Origin: Bryobacterales bacterium
GTDB lineage: Bacteria > Acidobacteriota > Terriglobia > Bryobacterales > Bryobacteraceae
Reading direction: 5' to 3'
DNA length: 64,000 bases
NCBI GenBank assembly: GCA_016789905.1
Contig: JAEUQC010000128.1
Location: forward strand, 1-64,000
Part shown: piece by piece, positions 53,166 to 60,602 of the stretch
Numbering within the stretch: the stretch's first letter is position 1
Layout: each line of letters begins with the position of its first letter
Notes under the pieces: model-generated
The model's input: only the letters and a program-made list of their open reading frames with translations
The model's database searches: none
What the model was told of the DNA's origin: nothing
Program-made: the position numbers and the translations under genes

Positions 53166-53246
53166 ACCCGAACGCCATCCGCTTCGGGAGTCCTGCTTAC
53201 GGCTTATTCGCTGCGCGGAGCGGACTTCCGATTCCGGCGTTCGGGT
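53166..53246. ncRNA. 81-nt foldback element (putative structured RNA)
   Basis: Outer arms ACCCGAACGCC (53166-53176) and GGCGTTCGGGT (53236-53246) pair perfectly over 11 bp. After a 7/4-nt internal loop, TCGGGAGTCC (53184-53193) pairs with GGACTTCCGA (53222-53231), 10 bp with one G-U. A 28-nt terminal loop remains. It lies in the 225-bp gap between the DUF1501 gene and ctaA and contains no reading frame. It is not a tRNA: there is no T-loop sequence or anticodon arm. Strand is unknown. A small RNA, a leader structure of ctaA, or a MITE/REP-like element are all possible. Confidence 0.5.
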
Positions 53247-53301
53247 GACCGGCGCATCTGCTTTTTCGTGATGACGGTGCGCGGCGTTACGCTGGAGATA
53301 A

Positions 53302-54213
53302 ATGAAACAGCGAAGCGCGTTTTCCCGGTTGGCGTGGTGGTTCGCCGCCTATTTGATTGCGGTGATCCTGTTTGGCGCCTGGGTACGAATCGCGGGGGCG
53401 GGAGCGGGGTGCGGGAACCATTGGCCACTGTGCAATGGCGACGTATTGCCAACGGCCCCGCAGACGAAGACCATCATCGAATTCACCCACCGCGTGACAA
53501 GCGCTTTGTGCGGCATATTCGGCATCGGGTTTATCGCCGCCGCGTGGCGAATGGGGGACCGTGGCGTGTTGCGGGCGGCGCTGTGGACCATGTTCTTCAT
53601 TCTGGTGGAAGGGTTCGTGGGCGCGGTGCTGGTGAAGAAGGAACTGGTGGTGAACGACGCGTCAGTGAGCCGGGCAATCGTAATTGGGCTGCACCTGGCG
53701 AACACGCTGGCGCTGATGGCGGCGGCGACGCTGATGGCGTGGCGCGCAGCGCCGTTGGTGGTTGCGTCAAAGCATGTGGCCAGGGGTCTGTTCCTGGCGG
53801 CGATGGGCATACTTGTCCTGACGAACATGACCGGCGCGGTGACGGCACTGGGGGATACGTTGTTCCCGTTGCGGCCAACGCTCGATGGGTCGTTACTGGC
53901 CAAGGTGCGGGAGGACCTGACCACCGGGCAGCACTTCCTGGTGCGATTGCGAGTGATTCACCCGTTCGTGGCGGTCTTCTGCGCGGCGTTTTTGAGCGGG
54001 GTGACCGCGTCTATCCGCCGCGGCTATGCGGCCGACGCGGCGATGCGGAGACTGCTCCATTGGCCGCTGATGCTGGCGGGCGTGCAGGTGTTGTTGGGGG
54101 CGTTGAACGTTGTGTTCGCGGCGCCGGGAGTTCTACAAATCGGGCATCTGCTGGTGGCCCAACTGCTGTGGGTCTCCTGCTGCGTGTCGTATCTGGCAAT
54201 GGGCCGGCGGTAG
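53302..54213 (+). CDS. ctaA: heme A synthase (COX15/CtaA family)
   Basis: The product is 303 aa with eight predicted spans in two similar halves, as in CtaA. The heme-ligand histidines are in EFTHRVTSALCG, IGLHLANTLALM, VRLRVIHPFVAV and LQIGHLLVAQLLW. The loop with GCGNHWPLCNGDVLP carries the Cys pair seen in this family. It oxidises heme O to heme A for aa3-type oxidases. GGAG sits 5 bp before the ATG. No oxidase genes are beside it. It converges on the amidohydrolase gene with a 2-bp gap and no room for a terminator. Confidence 0.93.
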   Translation: MKQRSAFSRLAWWFAAYLIAVILFGAWVRIAGAGAGCGNHWPLCNGDVLPTAPQTKTIIEFTHRVTSALCGIFGIGFIAAAWRMGDRGVLRAALWTMFFILVEGFVGAVLVKKELVVNDASVSRAIVIGLHLANTLALMAAATLMAWRAAPLVVASKHVARGLFLAAMGILVLTNMTGAVTALGDTLFPLRPTLDGSLLAKVREDLTTGQHFLVRLRVIHPFVAVFCAAFLSGVTASIRRGYAADAAMRRLLHWPLMLAGVQVLLGALNVVFAAPGVLQIGHLLVAQLLWVSCCVSYLAMGRR

Positions 54214-54215
54214 GG

Positions 54216-55046
54216 CTACAGCTTATACGCCTCCACCGCGTTCTTGTAGAGAATCCGGTCCTGCTCGGCCGCGCTGTAGCGGCCGACTACTTGTTTCACC
54301 ATGTCCACCCACTGCTTATAGTTGCCCGCTACCAGCATCACAGGCCAATCGGTTCCCAGCATCAGGCGTTTCGGCCCGAAGGCTTCCAGTGTCGTATCGA
54401 AATACGGCGCCAGGTCAGCCGCGGTCCACTTTCGCCAGTCGGCCTCGGTTAACATGCCGCTGATCTTGCAGTAAACGTTGGGGCGTTTGGCCAGCTCCAG
54501 CATGTTCTCCCGCCACGGACTCAGGATGCGTTCCTTGATGCGCGGTTTGGCGATGTGGTCCAGTACGAACACCTGCTTCGGGTGCCGGTCCACGAACTGG
54601 ATGCTCGGCTTCAGTTGCTTTTCAAAGATCAGAATGTCATAGCGAAGATCGTACTTCGCCAGCTTCTTGATCCCCTCATTGAAGGCCGCGCCCAGGATGA
54701 AATTGATGTCGGGCTCGCCTTGCACCACGTGGCGCACGCCTTTGAATTTCTTGTGCTTGGAGAGCCGCTCCAAATCCTTTTCAACGCCTTTGTCGCGCAG
54801 GTCCACCCAGCCCACAACGCCCTTGATGAAGTCGTTCTTTTCCGCCATCCCGGTCAGCCAATCGGACTCTTCCACGCTCTGCCGGGCCTGGACGGAAACG
54901 ACGCCGTCAACCCCGGCGGCGCGGATCTCTTTCAGCAGATCGGCGGGAAGGAAATCCTTGCGGATCGCCTTCATTTCGTCGTTGATCCAATCGTATTCCT
55001 TCGCCGAGTATTTCCAGAAATGATGGTGGGTATCGATGATAGGCAT
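54216..55046 (-). CDS. amidohydrolase-2 family protein (fuconolactonase-like)
   Basis: The product is 276 aa and cytoplasmic. The metal motif HTHHHFWKY opens the protein, as in L-fuconolactonase-type TIM barrels. VKGVVGWVDLRD-like text, FKGVRHVVQGEPD, FVLDHIAKPRIKE and the Asp in MLGTDWPVM complete the family set. It probably hydrolyses a sugar lactone or similar. Its ATG overlaps the TAA of the NTF2-like gene upstream (TAATG), so both are translated together. Confidence 0.92.
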   Translation of the reverse strand: MPIIDTHHHFWKYSAKEYDWINDEMKAIRKDFLPADLLKEIRAAGVDGVVSVQARQSVEESDWLTGMAEKNDFIKGVVGWVDLRDKGVEKDLERLSKHKKFKGVRHVVQGEPDINFILGAAFNEGIKKLAKYDLRYDILIFEKQLKPSIQFVDRHPKQVFVLDHIAKPRIKERILSPWRENMLELAKRPNVYCKISGMLTEADWRKWTAADLAPYFDTTLEAFGPKRLMLGTDWPVMLVAGNYKQWVDMVKQVVGRYSAAEQDRILYKNAVEAYKL

Positions 55047-55468
55047 TAGGGAAGTTTGTCGATCTTGGTGGTTTGATGCCCGGCCAGCCGCCAGGCGTTG
55101 TTCTGCTTCACCCAGAAGTGAATCAGCATGATTTTGTCGTCAAAGGCGCCTGCCTGGTTCGTTCCGGTCACGCGCACGTGGGAAAACGTAACGGCGGAGT
55201 CTTTATAGATGTTGACGACGGGATTGCGCTGCTCAAAGCTTTTGTAGACCTGCCGGCGCTCCTTGATTTTGGCGATGTAGCTCTTCTTTGTGTCTACGAT
55301 GCCTGTGGCGTGGGCGTAGACCAAGTCATCAGCCAGAAGCTTTTCCAGCGTCGCCGTGTCGCTCTTCACGATGGCGTCGCTCCATTGTTTATCCAGCGCC
55401 AGCACAAACGCCTTATCCTGCGCGAATGAGGCCAAGGCGGTCAGAAGCAACAAGCGGATTAGGAGCAT
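55046..55468 (-). CDS. exported SnoaL/DUF4440 NTF2-like protein
   Basis: The product is 140 aa with a signal peptide (MLLIRLLLLTALASFAQDK). The mature part has the NTF2-like cone fold pattern: a helix (QWSDAIVKSDTATLEKLLAD) then DLVYAHATGIVDTKKSYIA and strands ending MLIHFWVKQNNAWRLAGHQ. DUF4440 proteins bind small ligands or act as isomerases; nothing more can be said. It is coupled to the amidohydrolase downstream by a one-base overlap. Confidence 0.85.
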   Translation of the reverse strand: MLLIRLLLLTALASFAQDKAFVLALDKQWSDAIVKSDTATLEKLLADDLVYAHATGIVDTKKSYIAKIKERRQVYKSFEQRNPVVNIYKDSAVTFSHVRVTGTNQAGAFDDKIMLIHFWVKQNNAWRLAGHQTTKIDKLP

Positions 55469-55486
55469 CGATGGGAGTATATCAAC

Positions 55487-57058
55487 TCATTGCAAGTGGA
55501 ACACGTAGAGCGAATTGCCCATGGTCATGGCGACGTACTGTTTGCCGTCGCTCATGTAACTGATGGGATTCGAACGAACGGTGCCGCCGCCCTGAAACCG
55601 CCACAGCGGCTTGCCCGTGGCCGCGTTCAACGCGAAGATCTGCCCCTCCGCCGTGGCGCCGAAAACCAAATTGCCCGCCGTGGACAACACGCCCGAATAC
55701 GGCGGCGTGAACATCTTGTACTCCCACGCCACCTCCCCGGTGGCCGGGCGGAAGGCGCGGATGGCGCCCCAATCCTCCTCGCCGGGAATCGCCTTGAACC
55801 CGCCGCCATTGAACTGCTCGCCAGGCTTGAAATCGGCTTTGCCGAAGTAGTAGATGGACCCGGCCTCGCGGGCCGCCACGTAGAGGTATTTTGTGTCGGG
55901 GCTATAGCTGGGGCTGTACCAGTTGTTGGCGCCGGCAACGCTGGGCCATACCGGTGTGCCTTCCACAGTCGGCGATGTGCCGGGGATGCGGATGGGCCGC
56001 CCGCTATCGTCCAACCCCTTGGCCCAGGTCTGTTTCGCGTATGGTTTGCCCAGCAGAAACTGGCCAGTGGTGCGGTCGAGCACGTAATAGAACGCGTTGC
56101 GATTGGGGAATAGCAACAGCTTGCGCGGCTGGCCGCGGAATTCAGCATTCACCAGCACCGGAACCTCCGTGGCGTCCCAATCGTGTACGTCGTGCGGCGT
56201 AAACTGGAAATGCCACTTGAGTTTGCCGGTATCGAGGTCCAGCGCAATCAGGCAATCGGAGTAGAGGTTGTCACCGGCGCGGACTTCGCCGTTCCAGTCC
56301 GGCCCAGGGTTGCCGGTACCCCAGTAGAGAAGATTGGTCTCCGGATCATAGGCGCCGGTGACCCACGTGGCCGCCGAGCCGCGCTTGTAGCTGTCGCCGG
56401 CCCAGGTTTTCGCCTCCGGGTCGCCGGCGGCGGGCACGGTCCAGAAGCGCCAGGCGAGCTTGCCGGTCCTGGCGTCGTAGGCATCCAGAAAGCCGCGAAT
56501 GCCATACTCGCCGCCCGCAATGCCAATGATGATCTTGTCCTTCACCGCCAATGGGGCGACGGTGATGGAATGCCCGGTTTTGTTGTCGGCAACGGCGACA
56601 TCCCAGCGCACGGCGCCGGTCTTGGAATCCAGCGCGACCAGATGAGAATCGATCGTGCCGACGTAGACCATATCGCCCAGGATCGCCACCCCCCGGTTCA
56701 CCTGGCCGCAACAGACGCGAACGTCGTCGGGCATGGTGCGCCGGTAGCGCCAAAGCGTGCGTCCAGTACGCGTGTCGAGCGCAGTGACATGGCTAGGCGC
56801 TTCGGTAATGTACATGACGCCATCAACCACCAGCGGAGTGGTTTCGAACTTCTGGAGCGAGTTCGATTGATAGACCCACGCGGGCGTCAGCTTGGCGACA
56901 TTCTGGTCGTTGATTTGTTTGAGGGGCGAAAAGCGATGGCCGGCAAAATTGCCGGAGTACGTGAGCCAATTGCCGGGTTCCTTTTCCGCGTTCAGCAGAC
57001 GCTGATGGGTGACCTGGGCAAAAGCAGGGAGCGCGAAAAGCAGCAGGGCGAGTCTCAT
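55487..57058 (-). CDS. PQQ-dependent alcohol dehydrogenase (methanol/ethanol family)
   Basis: The product is 523 aa with a signal peptide (MRLALLLFALPAFAQVTHQR). The eight-bladed propeller has NWLTYSGNFAGHRFSPLKQI, W-motif blades (ALDTRTGRTLWRY, ALDSKTGAVRWDV), the rare vicinal disulfide Cys116-Cys117 in VCCG that stacks on PQQ, GEYGIRGFLDAYDARTG and HDWDATEVPVLV. It oxidises an alcohol in the periplasm. The start overlaps the stop of the diheme cytochrome gene by 4 bp (ATGA), so the cytochrome is its probable electron acceptor. Confidence 0.93.
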   Translation of the reverse strand: MRLALLLFALPAFAQVTHQRLLNAEKEPGNWLTYSGNFAGHRFSPLKQINDQNVAKLTPAWVYQSNSLQKFETTPLVVDGVMYITEAPSHVTALDTRTGRTLWRYRRTMPDDVRVCCGQVNRGVAILGDMVYVGTIDSHLVALDSKTGAVRWDVAVADNKTGHSITVAPLAVKDKIIIGIAGGEYGIRGFLDAYDARTGKLAWRFWTVPAAGDPEAKTWAGDSYKRGSAATWVTGAYDPETNLLYWGTGNPGPDWNGEVRAGDNLYSDCLIALDLDTGKLKWHFQFTPHDVHDWDATEVPVLVNAEFRGQPRKLLLFPNRNAFYYVLDRTTGQFLLGKPYAKQTWAKGLDDSGRPIRIPGTSPTVEGTPVWPSVAGANNWYSPSYSPDTKYLYVAAREAGSIYYFGKADFKPGEQFNGGGFKAIPGEEDWGAIRAFRPATGEVAWEYKMFTPPYSGVLSTAGNLVFGATAEGQIFALNAATGKPLWRFQGGGTVRSNPISYMSDGKQYVAMTMGNSLYVFHLQ

Positions 57059-57813
57059 TGTGCACCTTTTTCGTTCGCCAGGTAAGCGACCAGATCGTTC
57101 AGTTCCGCCTCAGTCAGCCGGCCTTTGTAGGCGGGCATGTTGGTCTTCTTCTCACTGGAAAATTGTGCGATTTCGTCTTTCCAGACGGAGTGGGGATTGC
57201 CCGAAAAATCGCGGAGTTGAATGGAAAACGTGTCCTCGTTCAGCCGGATGCCGCGGAGTGTCTTTCCGGCTTTCGTGGTAAGCGTGACCAACCGGAACGT
57301 GTGGGGAACGTCCGCGGCGGGGTTCTCGATTTTCGCCCGCAGGTGGGTGGCGCTGCGGCGGCCCCCGATGCCGGCAAGCGGCGGGCCGGTGCGGCCGCCT
57401 TCGGCGCCCATGGCGTGGCAGCCCAGGCACGCGCCTTTGGTTCTAAAAATCTGCGCGCCGTTGGCGGCGTTGCCCGTGACGGGCGTAACCGCTACCCGTC
57501 CCAGGGAACGGACGAACGCGGCAGTCTGCCAAAGTTCGAGCGAATCCATCAGCGAGCCGGGCATCTCCGTATCCGGAATGCCGTATCGAATAATGCGGTA
57601 GAGGGCACGGTCCTCGGCGGCGCGGGAAAGGGTTGGCGACGCGAGATTCGCCCCTTTGCCGCCATCGCCCGTGGGGCCGTGGCAACCGGCGCAGCGGCCC
57701 ATATAGAGGCGCCTGCCTTGTTCGATGTCGGCGGCCGTGGTGTGCGGGTTCGCGGCCGGAATATCCAGGGGCTGTTGGAGTTGAAAGAGCAGAAACGGAG
57801 CAAGCCAGAACAC
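57055..57813 (-). CDS. periplasmic diheme cytochrome c
   Basis: The start is GTG at 57811-57813: GGAGG lies 7 bp upstream and it opens a signal/anchor MFWLAPFLLFQLQQ. The long frame above has no other start that fits. The product is 252 aa. Heme sites are CAGCH (41-45) and CLGCH (129-133), each with a later Met that can be the axial ligand (TEMPGS; NMPAYKG). It ends DLVAYLANEK, typical of class I cytochromes. Translationally coupled to the PQQ dehydrogenase. Confidence 0.92.
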   Translation of the reverse strand: MFWLAPFLLFQLQQPLDIPAANPHTTAADIEQGRRLYMGRCAGCHGPTGDGGKGANLASPTLSRAAEDRALYRIIRYGIPDTEMPGSLMDSLELWQTAAFVRSLGRVAVTPVTGNAANGAQIFRTKGACLGCHAMGAEGGRTGPPLAGIGGRRSATHLRAKIENPAADVPHTFRLVTLTTKAGKTLRGIRLNEDTFSIQLRDFSGNPHSVWKDEIAQFSSEKKTNMPAYKGRLTEAELNDLVAYLANEKGAQ

Positions 57814-57820
57814 GGCGAAT

Positions 57821-57825
57821 CCTCC
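57821..57825 (-). promoter_or_regulatory. ribosome-binding site fixing the GTG start of the cytochrome gene
   Basis: GGAGG on the minus strand lies seven bases before GTG 57811-57813. TATACT, a possible -10 box, is about 20 bp further upstream in an AT-rich segment. Confidence 0.7.
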
Positions 57826-57927
57826 AATTGGGAATCGCTGGCTAGTATATAGTTTTTTACTCCGTCCCGAATTTTTTTTCGTGACCCTTCTAACGTTTTT
57901 CGCCCGCGTGCGTCCATAGGGTAGTTG

Positions 57928-58545
57928 GTGCTCAAGCAATCCATTTCGACGGCCGCGGTAGCTTCTCCCACAGTGATGGATGAAGCCTCTCTTATTCGCG
58001 CGGCGCAGCAGGGCGATCAGGATGCGTTCGCCACGCTGGTGCATTCCTACGACCAGAATGTGCTGCGCATCGCCATGAACCTGCTCCGGTCTCCGGAAGA
58101 GGCCAAGGACGTTTACCAGGAGGCCTTTTTGCGGGTGTACCGCAATCTCGATTCATTTCGCTTTGATTGCTCGTTTCCCACGTGGCTCTACCGGATCGTG
58201 ACCAACATCTGCCTGGATCACCTGCGAAAGCGGAAAGTGCGGCGGGAGGAGTGCGCCGTGGCCGAATCTGCCGGCGGGGAGTATAACCTGCTGGAAGCAG
58301 TGGAAGAGCACCGCGCCGACAATAATCCCCAGCGCAAACTGCTGACTGGCGAACTGCGCACTCGCATTGACCGGGCACTGTCGGATCTTACCCCGCGCGA
58401 GCGCATGGTGTTCGAACTGCGCCACTTCCAGGGCTTGCGCCTGCGCGCGATCGGCGAATCGCTTGGCACCACCGAAGAAGCCGCCAAAAACTGTCTGTTC
58501 CGCGCGACGCAGAAGATGCGCGCCGCGCTGGGAGACTACGCCTGA
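57928..58545 (+). CDS. ECF RNA polymerase sigma factor (RpoE-like)
   Basis: The start is GTG 57928 with AGGG 6 bp upstream; TTG 57925 and ATG 57976 are alternatives. The product is about 205 aa. Region 2 covers about 20-95 (LIRAAQQGDQDAFATLVHSY, EAKDVYQEAFLRVYRNLDSF, TWLYRIVTNICLDHLRKRK). Region 4 covers about 145-200 (LSDLTPRERMVFELRHFQGL, LGTTEEAAKNCLFRATQKM). There is no region 3. The anti-sigma gene follows 24 bp after the stop, the normal ECF arrangement. Confidence 0.95.
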   Translation: MLKQSISTAAVASPTVMDEASLIRAAQQGDQDAFATLVHSYDQNVLRIAMNLLRSPEEAKDVYQEAFLRVYRNLDSFRFDCSFPTWLYRIVTNICLDHLRKRKVRREECAVAESAGGEYNLLEAVEEHRADNNPQRKLLTGELRTRIDRALSDLTPRERMVFELRHFQGLRLRAIGESLGTTEEAAKNCLFRATQKMRAALGDYA

Positions 58546-58569
58546 TGTACCCGCACGATGAGGTTCCCC

Positions 58570-59457
58570 ATGTCCTGTGATGAGATTCGCGATCTGCTGG
58601 TTTTATACGCCTACGGCGAATTGACCTTCGACCAGGAGGAGTCCGTCGACGCCCATTTGGCCGTCTGTGAAGCGTGTAAGTTGGAACAGGCGGCGCTGGC
58701 GGAGTTGCACGCCGCGGCGGACGACCAGGCCGTGGCCCCGTCGTTGGAACTCCTGTCGGCCTGCCGCCAGGAGTTGCGGGCACAGGTGGCGGTAATGGCG
58801 AAAGTCTCCACCAGCGAACCGTTTTGGCGCCGGTGGTTCTCCGGCGGGACATGGGTGGCCAAACCGGCTATGACCATGGGGCTGTTGGCAGCCGGGTTCT
58901 TTGGCGCGCGGCTCGTGCCGGTAACGAACGTCGCCGCTCCGGTGGCCCGGAATGTGCGGTTCATTGAACCTGCTTCCGACGGGCAGGTGCGCATTGTCTA
59001 CGACGAAGTGAGTCAGAAAGAGATCGCCGGCCGCGTGGACGACCGCATGGTGCGCGAGATGCTGCTATCGGCGACCCGTTCGCCAAACGATCCCGGGCTG
59101 CGCGTGGATTCGGTGGAGTATCTGAAAACGCGCTGCGAACGGGAAGAGGTGCGCAAGGCGTTTGTTCGCGCGCTGGTTTCCGATCCGAATGAAGGCGTGC
59201 GGCTGAAGGCGCTGGAGGCGCTGAAGCCCTACGCGGGTGAGATGGAAGTGCGTAGCGCGCTGACCAAGGTGCTGCTGGCGGACCAGAGCGCCACCGTGCG
59301 AACGCAATCCATTGACTTGCTGGTAAACACCCGTCGCAATGAATCCGAACTGGCCGGCGTGCTGCAGGACATGATGCGGCGGGAGGAGAACTCCTACATC
59401 CGCCAGCGCGGCCGGACCGTCCTGCAGGCAATGAACGCTTCGCTTGAAACTTTTTAA
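58570..59457 (+). CDS. zinc-finger anti-sigma factor with HEAT-like repeats
   Basis: ATG 58570 is chosen because GAGG lies 6 bp upstream (ATG 58558 has none). The product is 295 aa. The ZAS domain has the HxxxCxxC motif in AHLAVCEACKLEQA with SCDEIRDLL before it. One span at about 96-110 (MTMGLLAAGFFGARLV) anchors it. The outer part has about three HEAT-like repeats (SDPNEGVRLKALEALKPYAG, LADQSATVRTQSIDLLVNT). It should hold the ECF sigma at the membrane; HEAT repeats in the sensor part are uncommon and may bind the signal. Confidence 0.9.
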   Translation: MSCDEIRDLLVLYAYGELTFDQEESVDAHLAVCEACKLEQAALAELHAAADDQAVAPSLELLSACRQELRAQVAVMAKVSTSEPFWRRWFSGGTWVAKPAMTMGLLAAGFFGARLVPVTNVAAPVARNVRFIEPASDGQVRIVYDEVSQKEIAGRVDDRMVREMLLSATRSPNDPGLRVDSVEYLKTRCEREEVRKAFVRALVSDPNEGVRLKALEALKPYAGEMEVRSALTKVLLADQSATVRTQSIDLLVNTRRNESELAGVLQDMMRREENSYIRQRGRTVLQAMNASLETF

Positions 59458-59635
59458 GGCGGCAACGCCGTGACGAATCCGCGAGTGTTTCGTCTGAAAT
59501 AGCGTACCGGTTGAGATAGGCCGGAGTGGAAACGAACTCCACGGGGAGTGAATCCACAATGAACGCGGCGCGCCACCACGCACCGCGAACCGGCCGGCCG
59601 GAATGCCGGAAATGTACTCTGGGAGAACCATCACC

Positions 59636-60547
59636 ATGTTTGTCCGTTTCAATCCATTTAGAAATGCCGGCGCCGCCACCGCGGGCCTGGCTGTTTTGCT
59701 GAGCCTGCCCGGTTTCGCGCAGCCCGCGCCCCCTGCGCCCGCCGCTCCGCCGCCGCCGCCCGCGCAGGGCGGGTTCAAAGTGATCACCATGGGCGGACCG
59801 GTCAGCTATCTGGGCATAGGCGTGAAAGAGATCATGGGCGAACGCGCCAAGGAACTGAAGCTGAAGGAAGAGGCGGGCGTGGAAGTGACCCGCGTCGACA
59901 CCGGAAGCCCGGCGGAGAAGGCTGGAATCAAGGCCGGCGACGCCGTGCTCGAATACCAGGGCAACCGTGTGGAAGGCGCCGAACAGTTTGTCCGTTTCGT
60001 GCGGGAAACGCCGGTGGGCAGGCAAGTGAAGCTGAAGGTGGTGCGAGCCGGATCGAGCCAAACGATCTCCGCCACAATCGGCGAACGCCAGGGCGGAATG
60101 CTGGGAATGCCGCAAATGGACCGGGAAATGGGCCGGCTGCGGGAAAAGATGCGAAACATGCCGGAGATCCGCATGCCTGATATTCCGCAACCGATGATGG
60201 GCTGGCGGAGCGGAATGCTCGGTATCGATGGCGAAGCGATTGAAGACCAACTGGCCGAGTTCTTCGGGGTCAAAGAGGGGGTGCTAGTGCGCAGCGTGCC
60301 AAAGGATATGCCCGCGGCCAAGGCCGGCATCCGGGCCGGCGACGTGATCGTCCGCGTGGAAGAGACAAAGGTTCGCAACCCGCGCGACATCTCGGCGGCC
60401 ATTCGGGCGGCGAAGGACAAGCGTCCGTTGAAAGTGACACTGTCGCGCCAGAAAGCGGAGATGACCGTGGATGTGCAACTCGATGAAGAGAAGCCGGTGT
60501 ACCCGCGCGGCCGCGCTGTCAGCCGCCAGCAGGACTTCGAATTCTAG
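59636..60547 (+). CDS. exported protein with two PDZ domains
   Basis: ATG 59636 has GGGAG 10 bp upstream and opens a signal peptide (NAGAATAGLAVLLSLPGFAQ). The product is 303 aa. A Pro-rich linker follows the signal. PDZ1 is about residues 55-150 (YLGIGVKEIMGERAKELKLK, SPAEKAGIKAGDAVLEYQG) and PDZ2 about 190-290 (VKEGVLVRSVPKDMPAAKAG, IRAGDVIVRVEETKVRNP). No protease domain is present, so it binds peptides or scaffolds. It follows the sigma/anti-sigma genes by 178 bp and may belong to the same stress circuit. Confidence 0.88.
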   Translation: MFVRFNPFRNAGAATAGLAVLLSLPGFAQPAPPAPAAPPPPPAQGGFKVITMGGPVSYLGIGVKEIMGERAKELKLKEEAGVEVTRVDTGSPAEKAGIKAGDAVLEYQGNRVEGAEQFVRFVRETPVGRQVKLKVVRAGSSQTISATIGERQGGMLGMPQMDREMGRLREKMRNMPEIRMPDIPQPMMGWRSGMLGIDGEAIEDQLAEFFGVKEGVLVRSVPKDMPAAKAGIRAGDVIVRVEETKVRNPRDISAAIRAAKDKRPLKVTLSRQKAEMTVDVQLDEEKPVYPRGRAVSRQQDFEF

Positions 60548-60563
60548 AACGAGTTCTTCAAGA

Positions 60564-60598
60564 AAAAGAGCGGATGACGTTTGGCCATCCGCTCTTTT
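60564..60598. terminator. bidirectional rho-independent terminator
   Basis: AAAAGAGCGGATG pairs perfectly with CATCCGCTCTTTT (13 bp) around a 9-nt loop. The arms give a T-run on both strands. It separates the convergent PDZ gene (stop 60547) and folP (stop 60603). Confidence 0.93.
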
Positions 60599-60602
60599 CC
60601 GT

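Noticed and set aside
53166..53246. A second tRNA gene
   Set aside because: The outer stem is 11 bp, there is no GTTCNANNC T-loop or anticodon arm, and the inner pairing is a single extended stem.
55560..55580. tRNA T-arm-like sequence (GGGATTCGAACG)
   Set aside because: It lies inside the PQQ dehydrogenase coding sequence and no cloverleaf can be formed around it.
58961..60250. 429-codon minus-strand frame opposite the anti-sigma and PDZ genes
   Set aside because: It spans two real genes and is His/Arg/Pro-rich, a shadow.
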